Notes under the pieces: model-generated
Told to the model about the DNA's origin: nothing
Databases searched by the model: none
What the model saw: only the letters and a program-made list of their open reading frames with translations
Source: Bremia lactucae
Taxonomy: Eukaryota > Oomycota > Peronosporomycetes > Peronosporales > Peronosporaceae
Direction: 5' to 3'
DNA length: 27,356 bases
Assembly (NCBI RefSeq): GCF_004359215.1
Contig: NC_090610.1
Location: 7,442,093 to 7,469,448 of the forward strand
Translations under genes and position numbers: made by a program
Shown here: piece by piece, positions 8,552 to 19,424 of the stretch
How the letters are laid out: each line of letters starts with the position of its first letter
Position numbering within the stretch: the stretch's first letter is position 1

Positions 8552-10504
8552 ACTGCTTTGATCTCAGAGAGGTTATGCACAGACATGTTTTGATGAAATA
8601 TTTGTCCATACTTGAACGGAGTAAGGTCGGATTTAGATAGGCGCATATACCATTTACGAGCTGTGCTCGAATGTATGCGCACGATATGCCAACGTATCCA
8701 AGTACATATTTGGTACAGATCAGATTCCCTACTTAGGGTGCTTCATAGGAAAGCGAGGCCTTGAAGCGGGTTTCGCTTAGGTGAAAGCCATTGTAGATTT
8801 GCGGTTCCTAAAATCAAAAAAAACTTACGAAAGTGGCTTGATATTGCCAACAGCTTGCATAAGTACAGCAAATGTTAGCGACGCTTTTGAAGCAGAGTCT
8901 CCTACATGCCCCGATTTTGGTCTTGCTTGATTCTGAACGGCTGTTAGTGTCGTGTGTGATGCATTTAGCTTGATATAGGCAGTGCACCGTTACAAACAGA
9001 TGGCGAGGGACGAGAATATGTCATTGCGCTAGTGTATCAGCAGATTAAAGCTGTAGCAAAATAGATCAAGTTTATGGCAAATAGCTACGTGCTATGAAGA
9101 ATGACCTCGTCAAATCCGCATTTCATCTGCTTGGCTATAAAGCCCTTTGTGATCCATGCAGATCATGCGTCTTACAGCACTGCAACTCAGTCCCTTAACT
9201 CTTGCAGAGGATGACCAGATGAATTTCATTCTTTGCAGAACATAACTTCAATGTGAAGTTGGCCGGGAAAGCGAAAAGCTTGGCTGGTCATTGTTATTCA
9301 TACCTGATCATGGGCTTGCTCATCGTAAGATTACGTCGTCGCCCCAGTAACGGAGTTAGTCTGCGGCTTAAATTAAAGATGATCAGGTACAGCTTTACTA
9401 CAGGCTAATGGGAGCAATGAGCTGAATTGCTCGGTCATTGAGTTGTCGGCATTGGGTGCAAGGTAACATCGGTACTCTATCGCTAATGGCCTTTGTGCTA
9501 TTGGTATGCAACGGATCCTCCGGGCTTCATTGTTTCTCATGATGAGGAGATGAAGTATCAAATTCTGTAAGAGGTACATGATCTTCCTTTTAGCGGTCAT
9601 CTCGGTCGAGTTAAGACCTACGGCTCGATGAGCCAGAATTATTGGTGGCCCAAACGCTTAGCCCCCTAAGTGCGCGCAGGCGAAACGTATTAACGAGTTG
9701 AACTCTCAATTAATGCAACTGGTCAACTTGCCAGATTGCCCGTCCCCTCTCAGGTTGCTTGGAGTCCGTCAATGTCGATTTGCTTTTCTAATTCCCCAAC
9801 AGAGATGCTTTATTTATTGCAATTTCTGAAAATCAGATACCGAACATAGCACATGCGTTCGTTTTTTTAATTTCAAGGATTTGGATGGCAACACGTCGTC
9901 GTGGTCTTTGTTGACCGTCCGAGCAAGATGGCTCAGTTAGCGGCTGTGCCGTCTGCCCCTGCTAAGAAAGTATAACGAGTTTCTCACGACGCGGTTAATT
10001 GTCTTACAACGTGTGCGCGATGCAATGGCTGATAGCCAAGACAAGCAAAACGAGCAAACGGAACCTAAATATATTTAAGTTGTACCAACTCTTATGCGGT
10101 CGGTGACCGAGTCTTCCTTATTGCTAAGAACTCACTTAAAATTAAAGTGTCAGCAGTATTAAATACGGATTCGCGTCCACGCTTTATGGACCATTTACGA
10201 TAATAAGTATCATGCAATGCATTATCTTAGCCTGAATCAGACATCAGCGTGACAACAAGGGCCTACCTTATATACTATGAACATTCCGCGCAAATTGTGC
10301 ATTCCCCGTGTCTTACGTTGGCTTGATTAAGCCAGCTCGAAATCTTTAATGGATTTGGAGACGCTTGCGTCGAGAAGGACGGCGGTGCCGCAGACTGCTG
10401 CATCTCATCAGGATGCCCAGCTGACCCTCTAAGCAAAGTTGTTGACGGTCCAACGTCAGAAGACGGCTTTGTATACTGTCAAGAGTAATTAAGTCAGCGC
10501 AAGA

Positions 10505-10544
10505 GTCTCACGGAGAAGTTGCAGGTCTCACGGAGAAGTTGCAG
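10505..10544 (+). repeat. 20-bp perfect tandem duplication
   Basis: GTCTCACGGAGAAGTTGCAG occurs twice head to tail at 10505-10524 and 10525-10544, with no differences. It lies in the region after the integrase of EX, just before its chromodomain-like tail. Confidence 0.9.
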
Positions 10545-10939
10545 TACATTCAATATTTTCTTGACAACCACCCGCCACCTCATGCTTCAGAGTAACAATG
10601 GCTTTATCTGATATTACGTCCCATCCTGTTGGTCGACGAGCAAGGGCACCTACGTTCACACGGAGGAACTTTTAAACGACGTCGTTGCAAGAGTAAATAA
10701 AAGTATCTGAAGAGGCTCAGTATATCTTGTTTAAAAACTCTTGGGGGTACGATGTGACCCTTCGACAATATTGCGCTTCGCCGTGACGTTTTAAACGCCG
10801 CGTTCAGGGTCAATTTGCGTCGAAGGACGCTTCCCACCAATCGATAGGGAATAAGCGGATCGTCGGCCATGGTACGGCTTTCTAAAGGGCCTTACTCTTG
10901 AGATTTACCTTACGAGCTCTAAAGCACATCGAACCAGGA

Positions 10940-11442
10940 CGAGGGAACCTCTTAGACCTTTTGCTAGTACTGCTTCGGTACTAGCCAACCTGCACAGATA
11001 GTAGTCCGAATACTTCACGTGAACGGCGTGTAGAGGAATTTTTGAGTAGCTAAGAAGTCATAGCTACTAACGGTCACTACTAATAAGGCTTAGTGTAGGG
11101 AATAAGTAACTCTGTATTAATATTTGGAAGTTCCTACGTAACGATTTTCTTATTTTCTAACTCAATATAATACTACCAAATTATGTATAGCGATTCCTTT
11201 CGCACATCTCTTTCTTGCGTCTAGAAGCGATTGGCGGAGTTGACTTGGACTTAGATTAAATAATCAACAGAAATGCTGTCTTGTTGCTTCGATATAACCG
11301 AATGCAGTAATATTGAAAATCTAGATAAAAACTATTTAATGTTAAAATATACTTGTAAATTTTTTCTCGTATAGGAATAAAATATTTCTTATTCCTCTTA
11401 TAGGAGATGATATGTATTTATTTTAACGGGCACCCCGTTACA
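10940..11442 (-). repeat. 3' LTR of E3 (family A)
   Basis: On the minus strand it starts TGTAACGGGG at 11442, after a purine tract. A hairpin with 7-bp arms (11424-11430 with 11434-11440) sits at the start, and the family hairpin GCTAGTAC/GTACTAGC (10963-10970 with 10978-10985) lies close to the other end. Length and landmarks match 18274-18774. The terminal CA end near 10940 is eroded, so that boundary is approximate. Confidence 0.7.
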
Positions 11443-11455
11443 TCACCCCCTTAGC
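11443..11455 (-). promoter_or_regulatory. Polypurine tract of E3
   Basis: On the minus strand GCTAAGGGGGTGA directly precedes the LTR start at 11442. It shares the GGGGTGA end with the E1 tract at 402-408. It shows that this LTR is the 3' copy of a minus-strand element. Confidence 0.65.
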
Positions 11456-11559
11456 AACAGCCACTATAGTGACTGATGCAGAATGTAAGAAAGTAATATT
11501 GTGTCCGTCTGTGTAAGAAAGCACTCGCTGGTTTGATTCAATTTCAAGTTTGTTTGCGC

Positions 11560-13251
11560 ATGGTATCAAAGCCCGTGCGCGTCGCCTGTAACGCAGCAAG
11601 CCTGACAGCTACACGTCTACAAACACATCAAGAGATATTCAGCTGTCTACTGCGAGAGACTACTACTCTCCAATTCCAGATAACTATGTATTTTATGAGT
11701 CGGAGTCATCGTCCGACTCAAGGACAACCATAGGGGCCTCCGAAATCGCCCGGGACCGATTACATCAAATTAGTGGGCTCTCACGAGACATATCAAGTAT
11801 TGGCCTCGAGGATGTTCGGATCCCCGGACCTTCTTGATGAGGAGTCATCTTGTGATGATTTGTAAAAAAAGAACGATACTGGCGATGCTAAATGCAACGC
11901 CACGAACGAAGTGAGCGTATAGATCAGTTTGAAAGAATGTTGCCGCAAAAGCCAATATTGGTCAAATTGAGAAGGGACCGCAATACGTTGCGGCTCGCTT
12001 TCACAAGCCCTGGTTGCTCTCTAAGGGCAACTTAATTCGTTGGCCTGGTATGACCGACAAGCGATACAAAAATTCCGTTGTATGACTCTTCCATTCTTCA
12101 CAAGCCTGGTGAGGATAAAACCGAATTCTTCATCGATGCCCTTTTCCGGTATCAATGGTACACTTGCAAGCGTTTCAAGGATTACTTTTTTAGGCTTGGG
12201 AAACAAGGAATTTAGAACCTTGGAATACAAAATATGCGGTGTATACGCCGTGAAGCCTGGCTTGACAAACTGGATTCGGTACGTGCCAGTTTAAAAAAAT
12301 CTGTTGTCGATGCACGCTATAAGCTGCATCGTTTTTCAGAAAAGCAGGCTTATCGTGCCTCTCGTTGAAAGACTCATATCCCTGCTGCTTTAAGGAGGCA
12401 GTCCATGCCCCTAGAAAGGCGTAGACTGTCATTAAGGGGCGGGCCGTGCATCTTTTCTTACATGCACAAAAGGATTGATAACTTGCGATCCTTCACGAGC
12501 ACATGAAGCGCTATTTTTTGTGTGTTCGACGAGACGCGAAACTTCTATCATCAGTTGAGAGCGAGGCTCCCAACAATCATGTTAGGGTGGATCCCCTCGC
12601 CACCGAACAAGATATCTCGTTCGAATCCTCTTCACCTCGCGGCGGTTAAAGAAGCGATGAACCAAAAGCGCTCCTGACCATTAGAATCTATCAATATATG
12701 ATGATGAGGATAAACTAAGTCTTACTCCTCGGGCCCGACCGTTCGCCGACATAGTCATCATAGTCGCGACCTCCGGTGATTGCGGGAGGACGTGGAGCAT
12801 GAGCGTCGCCGGCGTCATGACTAACAGACGACGGTATTCAGTCTTTGCATCGATCAGTCGGAAGACTCAGCAAAGATTGCTGTTGAGCAGTTGGCCAACG
12901 AGCGGGTGCACCAAAACTTTGCAACAATCTGGAGGCAGCTCGTAGAGGAAAAGCATCGTTAAAGGACGAGCTGAAACATTTTGTCCGGGAGAGTCGTCCT
13001 CTAATCTGGGATCTTCAGTCGTTGGCGGATGCCTTGGATCGTTTCGATGTAATTTGATTCGGAAGAAGCCTAGTACTGGTGCGGGCAGAGACGTCCGACG
13101 TGAAAATGAGAATGTGGGCGCATCCCCAGAGGCCGCTCGATTGTGTATGCATCGCCTTGGCAGTTTAGTACACGAAACAAGCCGATATACTTGGACAGTA
13201 ATTTTTACTGCCCTCATTTGTCACTACCTGTTTGCGCAGATCTACCTCTGA
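11560..13251 (+). pseudogene. Antisense accessory ORF of E3, frameshifted
   Basis: An ATG at 11560 lies 118 bases from the LTR edge (E2 115, E1 120). The first frame gives MVSKPVRVACNAAS; a shifted frame gives DYYSPIPDNYVFYESESSSD and RTTIGASEIARDRLHQISG, an acidic tyrosine segment like that of E1. Further on, with two in-frame stops, come EFFIDALFRYQWYTCKRFKD, YFFRLGKQG, WLDKLDSVRASLKKSVVDAR and YKLHRFSEKQAY (about 12080-12370). Near 12860-13050 there is VEQLANERVHQNFATIWRQL, VEEKHR and DLQSLADALDRFDV. The last frame stops at about 13251, against the broken integrase. The product is largely helical and charged and was not recognised. E3 has a separate sense gag at its other end, so this is an additional ORF. 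Confidence 0.5.
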
Positions 13252-13254
13252 CAA

Positions 13255-14400
13255 TCCCCCGCATAAGCGATGGAAACCTGCACGAAGCGGACCACTTCTT
13301 TTCGAGTCAGCAGGAGGATTCCTGCTGACTCGTTTTTTATGTATTGAGTCCGCTGTGGAGATGTCATACTTCTCTTTATTGAGAGCGTCATTGCTCTAAC
13401 GTGTACTGCCATTGTTGATGCTGAGTGTATCAGCATCGTTATTACCAAAGTCAGCAAAATCTTTTTTGCTTTTGCTGAGTTTGGCTTCTTTGATGTTGAG
13501 TAGATCAACATCGGGATCTTTCTCAGTAACAGGTAGTTCAATGTTTGTTGAGCAAGAGCCAGATCGAACGTTGTTCGAGCGTGCCCCCCTGGATTTAAAG
13601 TTACACTCTAACAAGGTGGGTATGCGTGGATGGCGTAAGCGATTCACAAAGAAAGGTTTATGCTTCGTTGATGCATGCACCGAATTGTTGATGGCAAATT
13701 CTGCCATCGGCAGGAACTCATTCCAACTCGTAATGAGTGGGCGCATCTTCGAAGTACCTCTCCAAGGACACATTTTTGACTTTCTGTCTGACCATCTGTT
13801 TCGGGATTTTGAAAAGTTGCCATTTCTAACCGTATTCCAAGTGATTCTTTCTGAACATGGATTGCCAATACTTCGCCGTGATCCAGGAATCTCGATTCGA
13901 AGCCAGTTCACGGGGTAACTCATGCAGAGGAATTATATCGTGTCGACAAAGACACGATCCCAGCCTTTGGCTGCGATCGACAACGGAACTTCAACAGTAT
14001 GGACCTTCTTACTAAATCAATCTGTAAGCACAAGCATACCATTATTGTTGGAGGGTGTTTGTGAAATTTGAAGTTGAAGTCCATTGCTACGGACTGCCTT
14101 AACTGTGCCCGAACAGGCAGAGGTTGTTACGGAGCACAAGATGAAGGATTAAGCTTTATTCGTTGACAAATTTCGCAAGCACGCATGTACTTGCGTGTGG
14201 ATTCATACTGGCGAGGCAAGTAAAATCGCGAATTACCGTGAATAAGTCTTCTCACGTCCGCCGTGCCCACTTATTGGTGCATCGTAATACTTATACAAGA
14301 TGCCATTTCGAGTAGAAATGACGACACGAGGTGTGTCGCAAATAATGGCTGTATACTACAGCAAGCCATTGTGTGATGTGTATCGATCAGGTGAACATCG
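13255..14400 (-). pseudogene. E3 integrase, C-terminal domain missing
   Basis: Minus-strand frames give the zinc-binding region (TPRVVISTRNGILYKYYDAP, GHGGREKTY, YMRACEICQRIKLNPS), then QSVAMDFNFKFHKHPP with the first catalytic Asp. The second Asp lies in a decayed SNRDSWITAKYW segment (family SDRD). The catalytic Glu is in NPETDGQTE. Next come SWNEFLPMAEFAINNSVHAS, FFVNRLRHPRIPTLLE, a low-complexity acidic linker and LLTRKEVVRFVQVSIA. It ends near 13255, before the GPF-type C-terminal domain and chromodomain seen in E5. Several frameshifts and stops are present. The last preserved part lies next to the end of the antisense ORF. Confidence 0.75.
13303..13332. repeat. Perfect 13-bp hairpin followed by T6
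   Basis: 13303-13315 pairs with 13320-13332 (CGAGTCAGCAGGA arm, loop GGAT). Six T residues follow at once on the plus strand. It lies about 50 bases past the end of the E3 antisense ORF, inside the integrase tail of the other strand, so it sits where the two convergent readings meet. Confidence 0.85.
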
Positions 14401-15980
14401 ATACAATGTTCACAATTCCTCCAAGGATTGCTGTAATGAGTTTATGAGGTGATCCATTGATACTGTAAGAGCCAAATCTTCTTGATAAGCTCTTCTTACG
14501 TTGTCAAGTAATGTTGACGACGGGACACTAATATTTTAACAGCGAGCCAATCCTCACTGCTGATTGCGCAGCCGGATCGAAACCAGGCCTGAGCGAAAGC
14601 GCACCAGCGACGACATTAAGTTGTTCTGGTCTATATTCCACGGAGAAATTTAACTTCACGAAGAAAGACAATCAGCCTACCATTCTTTGCGAGAGGTCTG
14701 GACTGGTTGAGGCCGTGCGTAAAGACGCATGGTCCTTATAAACAATAAACAGTCTATCTAGACCCTATATGCGGCAAGGAGTTCCTTGTCATGCACTAGA
14801 TTGCTACGCTAAATTGATTTAAGCTGATGCGACTGATAGCAGACGTCGCGCTCTGCGCTGTCTCTATCTTACTGCATTAATACACAGACAATTACGAAAT
14901 CTCTGGCGTCACATACCACGTGAAATGGTCTGCAATCGCCAATCTTGGCGATTGCATCAAGGTGCTTTGCATAAAACCTTTAAAGGAACGCTGTCAATCA
15001 GCACTCCATGACAATTTTACATTCTTCTTTAACAAATTAGAAATACGTACCGTTATTTAAGCATAATTGCGCGAGTCTACGCCGCCAAGCCATAGAACTT
15101 CCGAAGTCCCTTAACATCGACTGGTGCAGGCCAATCGGTCTTCGCCTTGATGTTTTCGGGATCAAAGCGTAGACCGTATATACCAACGAAACACCCAAGT
15201 GTATATTCGCTTGCAAACGAACATACACTTCTTGAGATTGGGAAACAGCTCAGTGTAAGAGTTCTTTGGGCGTGAGTATAATGTACTTACCCCGGACTTT
15301 CAGTTCGTGGCTCGGCTAATAACGAAGATATCGCCAAAAAAGCTCGATGCAACATCCTGCGTCATCTCAGCAGATTGGTAATACAGTAATGGCGTGAAAC
15401 AAGTAGTGCTCGTGGAAGTCGTGATACTTCTGTTTAATGTTGCAGGGGCATTGCGAAAGCCTTGTGGCATAAATAGCCACTCCAACATCAATTCTCTAGA
15501 GTACTTACTGTTGTGAACGGAATATTCTGTTCACGCATGAGGATCGGATTCCGCCGCTAAGCGATCGGCAAAGAATTTGTTGATCGCGAATACTTCTTAA
15601 CAAGGCAAATGACCAATGCTTTATGACACAGTATTACAAAATTAGTATCAGGTAGTTTCGTGTCGAGTGCATTTATCCTTAGGCAATTCGTATGGTACGG
15701 AATCAGGGAACACATCCTTAAATTAAATGAAATTCTTATACAAAGCATTTATTTTTAATGACTCCCAGTATTGGGATGTAAATTGTTCAATCCGAGTCTT
15801 CTCATCGAGGACATTTTCGTCCACGATGAGCTGATGAAATCCCATTCGTTCTTAGGAAATACTATTGCCGACCGAATACATGTCACGTACGTGTCACCGA
15901 TGACAAGTTCGTAGATCTGCTTGACTTTGCCTCTACGCAGATCACGCAAGAACCGTATCAATTCTAGCGTTGGCAACTGA
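14400..15980 (-). pseudogene. E3 RT and RNase H, heavily decayed
   Basis: The minus frame at 15755-15976 has MPTLELIRFLRDLRRGKVKQ, the segment between protease and RT. The frame at 15300-15491 has LEWLFMPQGFRNAPATLNRS and, after a frameshift, FGDIFVISRA, a decayed form of the YFDDIFVHSRA active site. The connection is visible as WPAPVDVKGLRKFYGLAA at about 15080-15140. RNase H is represented by FHVVCDARDFVIVCVLMQ near 14870-14925 and VHDKELLA further on. Many stops are present, and part of RT between the N-terminal motif and the active site appears lost. Confidence 0.65.
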
Positions 15981-16372
15981 GTTATCTCCGAAATTACATT
16001 CGGAGGCGATATCAGATCAAGTGTTTAAGCGCCTAAAATTGATCCGCTGTTTATTATTACATTCAATCTCAGTTTCCTCTTTGAAACTTATTTCTAAAGG
16101 TACCTGGGAACCTTATACAGCAGGTTTCAAGGAACAGATACCCACAGATTCTTGGGGACTTATTCCGTCAAGTTTTATTTGGGGAGATCCCTCCCAAACT
16201 GCCTCGAACTGTGGTTGCGCAACCAAAGCGAGTTCCTCTACGATCGACTCCTCAGTCGATGTTGGACTTTCGCACTGTTTTTTTTAGACAGGCGGTTCAA
16301 TTTTCTTGGATGTTGCTTTCGAAGTAAGCATTCTTGTTTGGTACCACTCAACTTATTCGAGTGGTCAAATTT

Positions 16373-16467
16373 CGACGCTGTTAGTGCTTGTGCATAGCCG
16401 TCGATTACACTATCCACGTCGCAATGGTGTACCTATCGACGCTGCCTGTGCTTGTGCACAGCCGTCG
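16373..16467. repeat. 31-bp direct repeat, period 64
   Basis: 16373-16403 and 16437-16467 match at 27 of 31 positions; both start CGACGCTG and end GCCGTCG. They lie between the protease and RT regions of E3, where coding similarity is weak. The duplication may have lengthened this spacer. Confidence 0.75.
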
Positions 16468-16519
16468 GGATCTAACTCCACAGTGTGGTGGGTATTCACG
16501 CTGAGGTCTTGGTGTGCAG

Positions 16520-17250
16520 TCATGCAAACGACCGAACCACAAGTAAGGCCAGCGCACTCACTCGTAGGACATCCACACACTTGTGACGCTCCAAAAGTTT
16601 ATCGGTTGGCCATCTGATGAACAAGAGACAGGCATCGTCACGACTTGACGCTGTCGATAATACATGGCTCGTACATTCTGAGCCATCGTACACCAAGGAT
16701 GACTCCAAATTTGTCATCTGAATCCAGTACGATGAAGTCATCATCGTACTGTTTACCCTTAAATGTGTATTGAATACCAACTTCACGTTTCTTTACTGTT
16801 GCAGATGCGCTTATTGCTAGGCGCACTATCATTCTCGTTATATATATACATATATATCGAGCTAAACAAACTTGAGACTACGATCTTCTAGCGATTTGCG
16901 TCGAATAAAATTGTTCGACGACCCCGAATCGACTAGGGACTTTAGTAACAATTTATCTGCCTTATTAATTTCGAAGGTGTTGAGGTTTATCTTGTCACCA
17001 GGGGCAGCAGTACACAATATTTGTCAACATTCGTGAAAAGGCCTGCAAAATTGCCTGACGTTACTGGATCAGTAGGAAGCTTCGCACCTACCGATCCTGA
17101 CCGTATTTTACGATCCGCCTCGCCTTGCAATTTCGCAATAGCGTCATCCGCTATTCCTTGCGGGAGGTCGATCGGCTCGCTCAATGTTTCTACGCACTGG
17201 GCGTGCTTCATTACATTCATAGGCACAGTGCGCTTTTCTGACAACGATTG
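16520..17250 (-). pseudogene. E3 protease region
   Basis: The minus frame at 16638-16832 gives VKKREVGIQYTFKGKQYDDD, FIVLDSDDKFGVILGVRWLRM and YEPCI. This is the C-terminal half of a retropepsin-like domain (compare DLILGMAWLERHEPWI-type endings in E2). The upstream frame at 16987-17244 (MSEKRTVPMNVMKHAQC, then LPQGIADDAIAKLQGEADRK) is probably the gag-protease spacer. The DTG active site was not clearly found; it would lie in the eroded AT-rich part around 16840-16960, which has a TA microsatellite at 16839-16857. Confidence 0.5.
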
Positions 17251-17469
17251 CGCTTTGCAATTGTTTGTAACTAGTAGAGCGAGTTTATCGCTCTCATATA
17301 GCAGAGATTTATGGGTTCTGGACCTTCGACTGCTTGCCGTCTAGGTGAACGATAAGTACACGAGTGGACAAAAGCCTATTTCAGGCTTAAGTTTTCTTGT
17401 TCTGCTATTCAGATCGGTTGAGCTAGCGTCTCTAGATCGAGTTGGAACGGACGATCCGCAAGACCCTTG

Positions 17470-18130
17470 ATAAACACAGTACTCTGCGCCTACTCATCAA
17501 TGGGTCTACACACTTTACAGCAAACTTAGGTATCGTGCTTGCTGGGTGAAAGCGTAAATGTCACGTTTGCCTTGTCTTAAATCCTGGAGCTCTGGTCGAA
17601 TTCCTATATTCGGCACGTGGCGGCTCGAACATTTTCCCGAGCCGGGTCTCAATGACTCTACACGACCCAAATGCATGTGGGTCGAGAAGCTTGAGCCTAA
17701 AGCCCAACATTTGGCACGGTCAGCCAAGTCGGACATGCCAAAGTTCACTTGGTCGCATTGTCCCCGACGCGGCGGCTTCAATGGCATCGTCTAATACGAA
17801 GAATCATAGTAATAAAAAGTCGCTTCCGACTGCCTTGATCTTAGAGATTTCAATGTATAAGCTTTCACGTGGACGGAAATGCGTCGACCCGGTACCTCAT
17901 GTAAATGCTGCTGTCTCGAGTTATAACTGATGAGCATCCTGTTCTCTCAACATCTATGCGCGCTGAGAGCCTTGCCTGTGAAGCAGGTTACCTTTTCTCG
18001 AACCACTTCGAGGTTTTGATATATGAACTCAAAAATAGACGCATGTATTTGTATTTTTGTACAGCGAATGATATTGCGCCCACGGCTGGCCCCCATACGG
18101 CCGAAATTGTACGTTTTACTGCTTTCCATT
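17470..18130 (-). pseudogene. E3 gag
   Basis: The minus frame at 17515-17787 contains VNFGMSDLADRAKCWALG, the standard gag capsid core motif (family: FAMSKLEGRAKNWA). A neighbouring frame continues KMFEPPRAEYRNSTRAPGFK and a QGKR-type segment DLRQGKRDIYAFTQQARYL, the usual end of the capsid core. Upstream, 17947-18129 gives MESSKTYNFGRMGASRGRN, which may be the N terminus. It lies about 150 bases downstream of the LTR end at 18274, as expected for sense gag. Multiple frameshifts. Confidence 0.65.
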
Positions 18131-18273
18131 CGAGGTCACTCAAGTGACATAACCTCTCACGCGTTGCGTGGAAGCCCTCGTGAGGGGCTTAGAAGCGTCC
18201 TCCTTCTTCATTAAGATGCTAAAGTTGGATGGTACGTGCGTGGCCAATCAACAGACCGCGAAGTGCTATCAGG

Positions 18274-18774
18274 TGCAACAGGGCACCTTTCGCTAGTACT
18301 GTTTCAGTACTAGCCAACTTTCACTGACTGAAGTGTTGGTGGGGTGCCTCGATTACTTCACGTACACTGACGTGCCGAGGAAGGTTACAAGTATTTAAGA
18401 GGCCTTAGCTACTAGATGTCGATACTAAGGCTTTATTATAGAGAAATAGTAAATCTGTATTTATATTTTAAGTTTATTCATAACAATTTTTATCTATTGA
18501 CTTCAATATATTAATAATTAGCTATGTAAAGCGCCTCCTTGCGCACCGCCTAATCGTGTCTAGTCCAGATTGTGATTTAAACGTCAATTAGCCTATCAGT
18601 AAAACTGTTGTCTTGTTGCTTTAATAATACCAAGTACCTTAATATTGTATATATTTATCAAGAAGTTATTTAATGTTACTAATTTTATTCTTCATTATTA
18701 TTTTCTCTTATAAAAAGTAATATTGATTATTTTTCTTATAGGAAATAATTTATATGTAACGGGAAACTCCGTCA
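18274..18774 (-). repeat. 5' LTR of E3 (family A)
   Basis: On the minus strand it starts TGACGGAG at 18774 (a mutated TGTAACGG) and ends GTGCCCTGTTGCA at 18274. The family stem GCTAGTACT/AGTACTAGC (18292-18300 with 18306-18314, loop GTTTC) is intact. Gag follows downstream on the minus strand. Length is 501 bases, close to the 3' copy (about 503). No convincing primer-binding site could be named. Confidence 0.7.
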
Positions 18775-19352
18775 TATATAGAGCTTGAACGATTCTCCAA
18801 TGTGTTAATTTACTTAGTTTCTAATAACTATATGGGTATTCGAGCCTACAAGTCTTCCTTGACGAAAGGAGCTAGGAAAATTAGCTAGAAGGCAGCTACA
18901 TCATAAGGTCGAATGCTCGTTGTAAGAGCAACTTCGCGGCGTATGTGTTTTTATCTTTTAAGCACTTGCATTGGTGATATTTAATCAAATCTCCTCTTAA
19001 TTGGATTTCGAAAAGCTTTCATCGTTTTAAATTGTGACGGAATTCTGCAGCAATTACCGCTTAGCAACATATTACATTTGGCGACATATATAGTATTTTT
19101 TTTTCTTTCAGTTGTTTTAATTTTTGTAGTAATATAAAATACCGAACTAGCCAATTAACTGTTCCAATTTGCGAGGCTTTCAATGGATCGATACAATTGT
19201 CGTCATCTACGGCCCCCGATAGCGATTCAATGTAACATTAGCAACAAGCTCGGCTTCTCGGCCTGCGCAGATATCGCTGATTCTCTTGGATTCCCCCATA
19301 CGCCTGAAACTATATGTTAGTTCCGCGGTACTAGGCTCAAAAATTCCCACCG
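18775..19352. other. AT-rich spacer, no gene seen
   Basis: No coding region, LTR or RNA gene could be supported. It separates E3 from the tRNA-like unit at 19353. Confidence 0.6.
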
Positions 19353-19424
19353 ATCCTGGTGGTGTAATGGTCCGCCACTCACTTCAGGACCGGGAGGTCC
19401 CGGGCTCGGTACCCGGGGCCGACA
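19353..19424 (+). repeat. tRNA-like unit with A and B boxes, probable SINE head
   Basis: The A box TGGTGTAATGG is at 19360-19370 and the B box GGCTCGGTACC at 19403-19413. Their starts are 43 bases apart, as in a tRNA. The T-arm stem CCGGG/CCCGG (19400-19404 with 19412-19416) is perfect with a 7-base loop. The acceptor ends (19353-19359 and 19417-19423) do not pair and the anticodon arm pairs only partly, so it is not a functional tRNA. The pattern GGACCGGGAGGTCCCGGG is typical of tRNA-derived SINEs. The unit may extend to about 19500. Confidence 0.55.

Larger units (their letters stand above)
8400..10870 (+). pseudogene. Degenerate Ty3/gypsy pol (EX): RT, RNase H, integrase, chromodomain-like end
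   Basis: The signal is spread over all three plus frames. RT: ILEWLMMP and NAPATFNR, then YIFGTDQIPYLGCFIGKRGLEA and VKAIVD at about 8690-8800. RNase H: weak VVCDAF near 8950. Integrase: GWQHVVVVFVDRPSKMAQLAAVP at about 9890-9957 (first catalytic Asp region), then, after an apparent deletion, QRVRDAMADSQDKQNEQ, AVGDRVFLIAKNSLKIKVSAV and RPRFMDHL, which match the integrase C-terminal domain order. A chromodomain-like tail starts LLVDEQGHLR near 10620. More decayed than its neighbours. Neither LTR was identified; the LTR to its right belongs to E3. Confidence 0.65.
10940..18774 (-). mobile_element. Ty3/gypsy LTR retrotransposon E3, both LTRs present
   Basis: From right to left on the minus strand: 5' LTR (18274-18774), gag (about 17470-18130), protease (about 16500-17250), RT and RNase H (about 14400-15980), integrase (13255-14400), an antisense ORF (11560-13251), a polypurine tract (11443-11455) and a 3' LTR (about 10940-11442). 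The two LTRs are family A in the same orientation. Length is about 7.8 kb. Stops and frameshifts in every domain show it is old and defective. The integrase lacks its C-terminal domain and stops where the antisense ORF ends. Confidence 0.75.

Noticed and set aside
13412..13918. 168-codon plus-strand open frame
   Set aside because: It overlaps the E3 integrase on the minus strand, which has clear family motifs; the plus frame has none and is a shadow.
14521..14700. Possible separate gene in the E3 RNase H-integrase gap
   Set aside because: No start-to-stop frame of useful length and no motifs; it fits decayed pol.
16839..16857. TA microsatellite as a regulatory site
   Set aside because: It is a simple short repeat in decayed E3 sequence with no supporting signal.
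19353..19424. Functional tRNA gene
   Set aside because: The A and B boxes fit, but the acceptor stem does not pair and the anticodon stem is incomplete, so a SINE-type relic is more likely.
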